A stretch of DNA of 9,404 nt, taken from Ilumatobacteraceae bacterium. Its GTDB lineage: Bacteria > Actinomycetota > Acidimicrobiia > Acidimicrobiales > Ilumatobacteraceae. The translations under genes were made by a program, and so were the position numbers. The number at the start of each line of letters is the position of its first letter. Positions within the stretch are counted from its first letter, which is position 1. The notes under the pieces are model-generated. The model saw only the letters and a list, made by a program, of their open reading frames with translations, did not search any database and had not been told where the DNA came from. The stretch covers positions 1-9,404 of the forward strand of contig JALRGJ010000036.1 in assembly GCA_023253435.1 (NCBI GenBank). Direction: 5' to 3'. This document shows positions 6,708 through 9,404 of this stretch, in pieces.

Positions 6708-6920
6708 CTATGAGCCGGGGACAGTTGTATCTGGAGATGTGCGCGAAAATATGTCGAGAAATATGGTGTCAAAGAGAGAACCAATTTTTCCTGCGCCACC
6801 ACCTGCTGTGGCCCAAGCAATCACCAGTGATGCCATGATGGCTGCAACCAAGAGGATTAGTGCATATTCAGTTGTTGCTTGACCACGTGATGGTGTGAGA
6901 GAGACTTTTTTAAATCGCAT
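6708..6920 (-). CDS. Flp-type pilin-like protein (Flp or DUF4244-like)
   Basis: 70-residue protein with a basic N-terminus and SRG|QATTEYALILL: predicted cleavage after G13, Glu at +5 and Tyr at +6, the Flp hallmark. A hydrophobic helix (about 19-38) is followed by a short tail with a GGGAG turn. It is probably the main structural pilin of the Tad pilus. Actinobacterial Tad loci often encode such very short pilin-like proteins, some classed as DUF4244, and I cannot separate the two without a profile search. The ATG at 6920 has a good TAGGAG Shine-Dalgarno 4 nt upstream, stronger than the signals for the other Tad genes here, which fits a highly made subunit. It lies 43 nt after the TadB-TadC stop. 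Its TAG stop is immediately followed, in the same frame, by the TTG of the TadE-like gene. Confidence 0.85.
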   Translation of the reverse strand: MRFKKVSLTPSRGQATTEYALILLVAAIMASLVIAWATAGGGAGKIGSLFDTIFLDIFSRTSPDTTVPGS

Positions 6921-6963
6921 AAGACTCCTAGGGATGTTGTTGATGTGGTGTATGTGTTCAGCA

Positions 6964-8058
6964 CTACAACGAAGATGGAAATGTCACTTGTAAAAAAACA
7001 AGTGTGAGAAATGGAGCAAGGGTTCCCAAAAGGAAAGATGGAAGAATGCAGAACACGAGGGGCATAGTGAGCCGCGTGGGGAGTGTCCTGATGCGTGTTT
7101 CCGACTCACGTCGTCTTTCAATCCTCGCCTCTGTGGATAATTGATGAACGGCTTGCATGACAGGTAAGCCATCTGTGTTCGCAGAACAGATGAGCGAAGC
7201 AAAATTTTGTGCAAAAGCTGACTCATGTTGACAAAGTGGCGCCAATGCCGTTTCTAGGGGCTCACCGTTGTGAAGAGCGACAGAAATGCTGCGTGCAAGT
7301 GGGGATTGGAGTGGCATGTCAAGAAATGAACTGGAGATGGAAAACCCCGAAAAAAGTGAGACGCATAGGTGGTCCGCTATTTGCAAAATATTGTCGTTCA
7401 CATTGTTATGAAGGGAACGACGAATCATCGCTCTTATCCATTTCCAGCCAAATCCATTGAGCGCAATTGCACTGATATAGGACGTCAGAAATATAGGACT
7501 AGTGAGCCCCTCACGCACAGATGCGCTGAAGATGACTCCCACAATGAATGCAAAAATAGGAACAACCGTTAACAATTGTGCAGACAAGGAAGCTTGAGCC
7601 GCTGCAAGTTGAGACTCAAGGGCGCATTGTCTGATGTCACGGAGTGTGCGCGATACGTAATCTAAAGATTGAGGTACGAAATGGGATTGAACCAGCGTGC
7701 GCGAAATCAATTCAAGCGCTGAAGCGTCGTCACTCTTTAATTGTTGACAAGCATTTTCCAGACATTGAGTAACTGGAATTGCATTTTCTAAGTCGTGTAG
7801 AAGAGAAGTGAAATGTGGAGAGTGATCACGAAGAGCGGAGCCGAGAGCCTCACGTGCCGCCATCCCTCTGCGGGTGTAACGACTTAATGAATCACAAAAG
7901 AGTGGCCAATCACAATCAAAAACGTGAGAATCCTCAGGGTTCTCTTTAATGTTTTTTATGTAAACAGATTGTTGGAGTCTGGATTTTGTCACTGTTCGAT
8001 CGGCAAACAGAAAGACTCGCGGTGTGAGATATGAAGTGAAGACAACAGAAGTCGTCAT
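6964..8058 (-). CDS. Fused TadB-TadC inner-membrane platform protein (two T2SSF domains)
   Basis: Membrane platform of the Tad pilus motor, working with the TadA ATPase. Tad systems usually have separate TadB and TadC proteins of roughly 300 residues each; here one 364-residue chain seems to hold both. The first T2SSF-like region (about 50-160) is followed by TM helices at 161-180 and 187-206. A second region (about 223-325), with DHLCVSLFSGFSISSSF and later GLPVMQAVHQLSTEAR, has the same helical pattern, followed by TM segments at 329-356. The first 20 residues are only moderately hydrophobic, so an N-terminal TM is uncertain. The frame opens at 8094, but I chose the ATG at 8058: GAGGTG lies 9 nt upstream, and this avoids overlap with tadA (stop at 8072, gap 13 nt). 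Similarity was judged by eye. Confidence 0.78.
   Translation of the reverse strand: MTTSVVFTSYLTPRVFLFADRTVTKSRLQQSVYIKNIKENPEDSHVFDCDWPLFCDSLSRYTRRGMAAREALGSALRDHSPHFTSLLHDLENAIPVTQCLENACQQLKSDDASALELISRTLVQSHFVPQSLDYVSRTLRDIRQCALESQLAAAQASLSAQLLTVVPIFAFIVGVIFSASVREGLTSPIFLTSYISAIALNGFGWKWIRAMIRRSLHNNVNDNILQIADHLCVSLFSGFSISSSFLDMPLQSPLARSISVALHNGEPLETALAPLCQHESAFAQNFASLICSANTDGLPVMQAVHQLSTEARIERRRESETRIRTLPTRLTMPLVFCILPSFLLGTLAPFLTLVFLQVTFPSSL
6985..7004. repeat. Inverted repeat inside the 3' end of tadBC
   Basis: CACTTGT and ACAAGTG are separated by six A on the + strand, so the minus-strand mRNA could form a seven-base-pair hairpin with a U-rich loop. It lies within the last codons of the TadB-TadC gene, upstream of the pilin. 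It might slow or attenuate transcription or mark an mRNA processing point, giving different levels for platform and pilin. No T-run follows the stem. Confidence 0.4.
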
Positions 8059-8071
8059 AAAAATGAACACC

Positions 8072-8986
8072 TCATGCATGGCTATGAATATCAAAAGCTA
8101 TAGAAATGTCGCCATTCATGATTTGTACTATTTGAGAAATCGTGCGTTTTCGTGTGCCGTTCCGATGCACATGGATTACCGCGTCAATAGAACTCTCAAC
8201 GAGAAGTCGCGCTTGATCGATTGTCCATTGAGAAGAGTCCCGCACCACCATTGAAGACAATCGAGAAATGGTGTCTGGGGCAGAGACTGCATGTGCGGTA
8301 CTCCAGCAGCCTCTGTGTCCAGATGAGAGGGCTAAGAGCATGTCTATTACTTCCGCTCCCCGTACTTCTCCCACTAGTAGTCGGTCTGGTCGCATTCGGA
8401 GAGAAGCCTTTACCAGTTGTTGCAAATTAATTTCACCCACGCCCTCGCTATTTGATGCACGTGTCTGCATGTACACAACATGTGGGTGCGCACATTTCAG
8501 TTCGTGAGTGTCTTCTACACATACCACTCGCTCTGCTGGGTGAAACCATTTAGTGACGGCAGATAAGAGTGAAGTCTTGCCCGATGATGTAGCTCCTGAA
8601 ATCACCACATTTGCACGTGAGTGAATGAGATCTTTTACAACGTTGGTTGCATGATCGTTTCCAAAAGCCGCTAGAGGAAGTATTCGCTGTGGGAATTTTC
8701 TGATGGAAACAGAGATTCCGTTCACTGCAATGGGTGGAATGACAACACAAGCTCGAGAACCATCAGGCAGTGGAGCATCGAGAATGGGAGATAGTAGATC
8801 TAGGCGTCTCCCAGACGCACGAGCAATGTGTTCGATACACACGCTTAATTGTTCTCTAGTGATTCGCCCACTTGGACGAACTCCAAGTGCGTCCTCCACA
8901 AAGATGTGCTCTCCGTCAATGACCATGATTTCTGAAATATCTGGGTCATCAAGGAGAGGCTGTAGTGGGCCAAGTCCGATGGCCAC
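8072..8986 (-). CDS. tadA: TadA/CpaF-type pilus assembly ATPase (short form)
   Basis: Secretion-superfamily ATPase that powers pilus assembly at the cytoplasmic face of the membrane. The 304 residues start almost directly at the conserved LGPLQPLLDDPDISEIMV segment, so the extra N-terminal region of longer CpaF/TadA proteins (about 400 residues or more) is absent. Walker A is GATSSGKT (131-138), the Asp box CVEDTHEL (156-163), Walker B LLVGEVRG with E207 (203-210), and the His-box region GHRGCWSTAHA (223-233) where GHxGSxSTxHA is more usual. The GTG at 8986 is the only start upstream of the conserved segment; an in-frame TAG (8990-8992), the stop of the upstream ATPase gene, lies one codon before it. 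No Shine-Dalgarno is visible, so coupling to the upstream gene is likely. Confidence 0.93.
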   Translation of the reverse strand: MAIGLGPLQPLLDDPDISEIMVIDGEHIFVEDALGVRPSGRITREQLSVCIEHIARASGRRLDLLSPILDAPLPDGSRACVVIPPIAVNGISVSIRKFPQRILPLAAFGNDHATNVVKDLIHSRANVVISGATSSGKTSLLSAVTKWFHPAERVVCVEDTHELKCAHPHVVYMQTRASNSEGVGEINLQQLVKASLRMRPDRLLVGEVRGAEVIDMLLALSSGHRGCWSTAHAVSAPDTISRLSSMVVRDSSQWTIDQARLLVESSIDAVIHVHRNGTRKRTISQIVQIMNGDISIAFDIHSHA

Positions 8987-8989
8987 GGG

Positions 8990-9404
8990 CTAGATGTTTG
9001 TGATGTGTTGTCCAAAAAGTTGTTCAACACGAGAGGGCAGTAAGCCGGCATCGACTGCACGTGAAATTGCAGCATCAAATGGAATTTTTGCTGAAATGGG
9101 AACTCCAAGTACATGACCAATATCTTTTGTTGTCAGCGCTCTTTGTGGTTCTTCAATGACAAAAACATTGGTGGGCTTTGGAACATGAGTGGCGTGACGG
9201 AGTGAGAGATAACAAGATCTGGTCACCATGGTGACTTCTTGTACTGCTTTACGCACAACCTCTGGGAGAAAACCGGTACCGGCATCAATCACAACGGTGT
9301 GGGGGAGAGACTGAATAGCTTGCGCCAGTTGAGCCCAGCGTGGCTCACCCTCCACAGAACTGGCACCCAGATGTACAACAACCAAACCGGTCATGACAGG
9401 TGTG
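8990..9404 (-). CDS. CpaE/MinD-like P-loop ATPase of the Tad locus, 5' end outside window
   Basis: C-terminal part of a ParA/MinD-superfamily protein of the CpaE/Ssd type found at the head of actinobacterial Tad operons, where such proteins help place the pilus machinery. The frame stays open to the window edge. An ATG at 9392-9394 exists but may be internal, because no Walker A is present in this part. Visible are HTVVIDAG (the Walker B-like strand and switch II region), VTRSCYLSLRHA, VFVIEEPQRALT, and IGHVLGVPISAKIPFDAAISRAVDAGLL, the usual MinD/CpaE ending of a small GTPase-like strand, an IP-D motif and a VDAG motif. The TAG stop is separated from the tadA GTG by a single codon in the same frame. 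A MinD-like role in pole or septum placement is inferred from family and context only. Confidence 0.75.
   Translation of the reverse strand, partial: TPVMTGLVVVHLGASSVEGEPRWAQLAQAIQSLPHTVVIDAGTGFLPEVVRKAVQEVTMVTRSCYLSLRHATHVPKPTNVFVIEEPQRALTTKDIGHVLGVPISAKIPFDAAISRAVDAGLLPSRVEQLFGQHITNI

Noticed and set aside
6333..6920. A single pilin gene interrupted by a TAG at 6708-6710
   Set aside because: Each side has its own complete N-terminal prepilin processing motif (G|QATTEY and G|QATVEF), so these are two genes.
8059..8094. Upstream start of the TadB-TadC gene at 8094, overlapping tadA by 23 nt
   Set aside because: The ATG at 8058 has a GAGGTG at proper spacing and avoids the overlap; the twelve extra residues add no domain feature. 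The earlier start is not excluded.
8990..9404. A tadA gene broken by a nonsense codon (the in-frame TAG at 8990-8992)
   Set aside because: The two sides belong to different families: a MinD/CpaE ending upstream and a normal TadA beginning downstream, so the TAG is a natural gene end.
1..9404. tRNA, rRNA, CRISPR array, insertion sequence or attachment site
   Set aside because: Reading both strands showed no cloverleaf, regularly spaced repeats, transposase or terminal inverted repeats.

Overview
The window reads as chromosomal DNA of an actinobacterium (Actinomycetota) with moderate rather than high G+C. Supporting signs are a Gram-positive-style secreted protein, an MprA/MprB-like two-component pair, a compact actinobacterial Tad pilus cluster, GTG and TTG starts, and two genes whose -10-like hexamers lie so close to the ATG that leaderless transcripts are possible. 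A freshwater or marine low-G+C lineage (Acidimicrobiia or Nanopelagicales type) would fit, but the class cannot be fixed from sequence reading alone.

Layout. 1-2032 (-): MMPL/RND-type membrane transporter, its C-terminus cut by the window edge. 2033-2113: short divergent intergenic region. 2114-3097 (+): rsgA, the ribosome-assembly GTPase. 3098-5115 (-): sensor histidine kinase and OmpR-type response regulator, overlapping by 4 nt and abutting rsgA stop to stop. 5116-5269: divergent regulatory region with a 22-bp-phased direct repeat and a leader hairpin. 5270-6217 (+): secreted protein with two copies of an about 85-residue helical repeat separated and followed by Gly/His-rich segments, ending at a strong terminator (6268-6305). 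6333-9404 (-): Tad pilus operon in the order CpaE/MinD-like ATPase (5' end outside the window), tadA, a single-chain TadB-TadC, Flp-like pilin, TadE-like pilin.

How the genes may work together. The regulator/kinase pair and the divergent Gly/His-rich exported protein share one regulatory region and look like a sensing-and-response module; that is inference from layout. The Tad genes form a reduced pilus engine: localisation ATPase, assembly ATPase, one fused membrane platform and two pilin-like substrates that both carry the G|xxxxE processing site. The prepilin peptidase, secretin-like and accessory genes are not in the window. Two of the Tad junctions consist of an in-frame TAG followed at once by a non-ATG start with no visible Shine-Dalgarno, which implies tight translational coupling. 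rsgA and the transporter look like ordinary neighbours.
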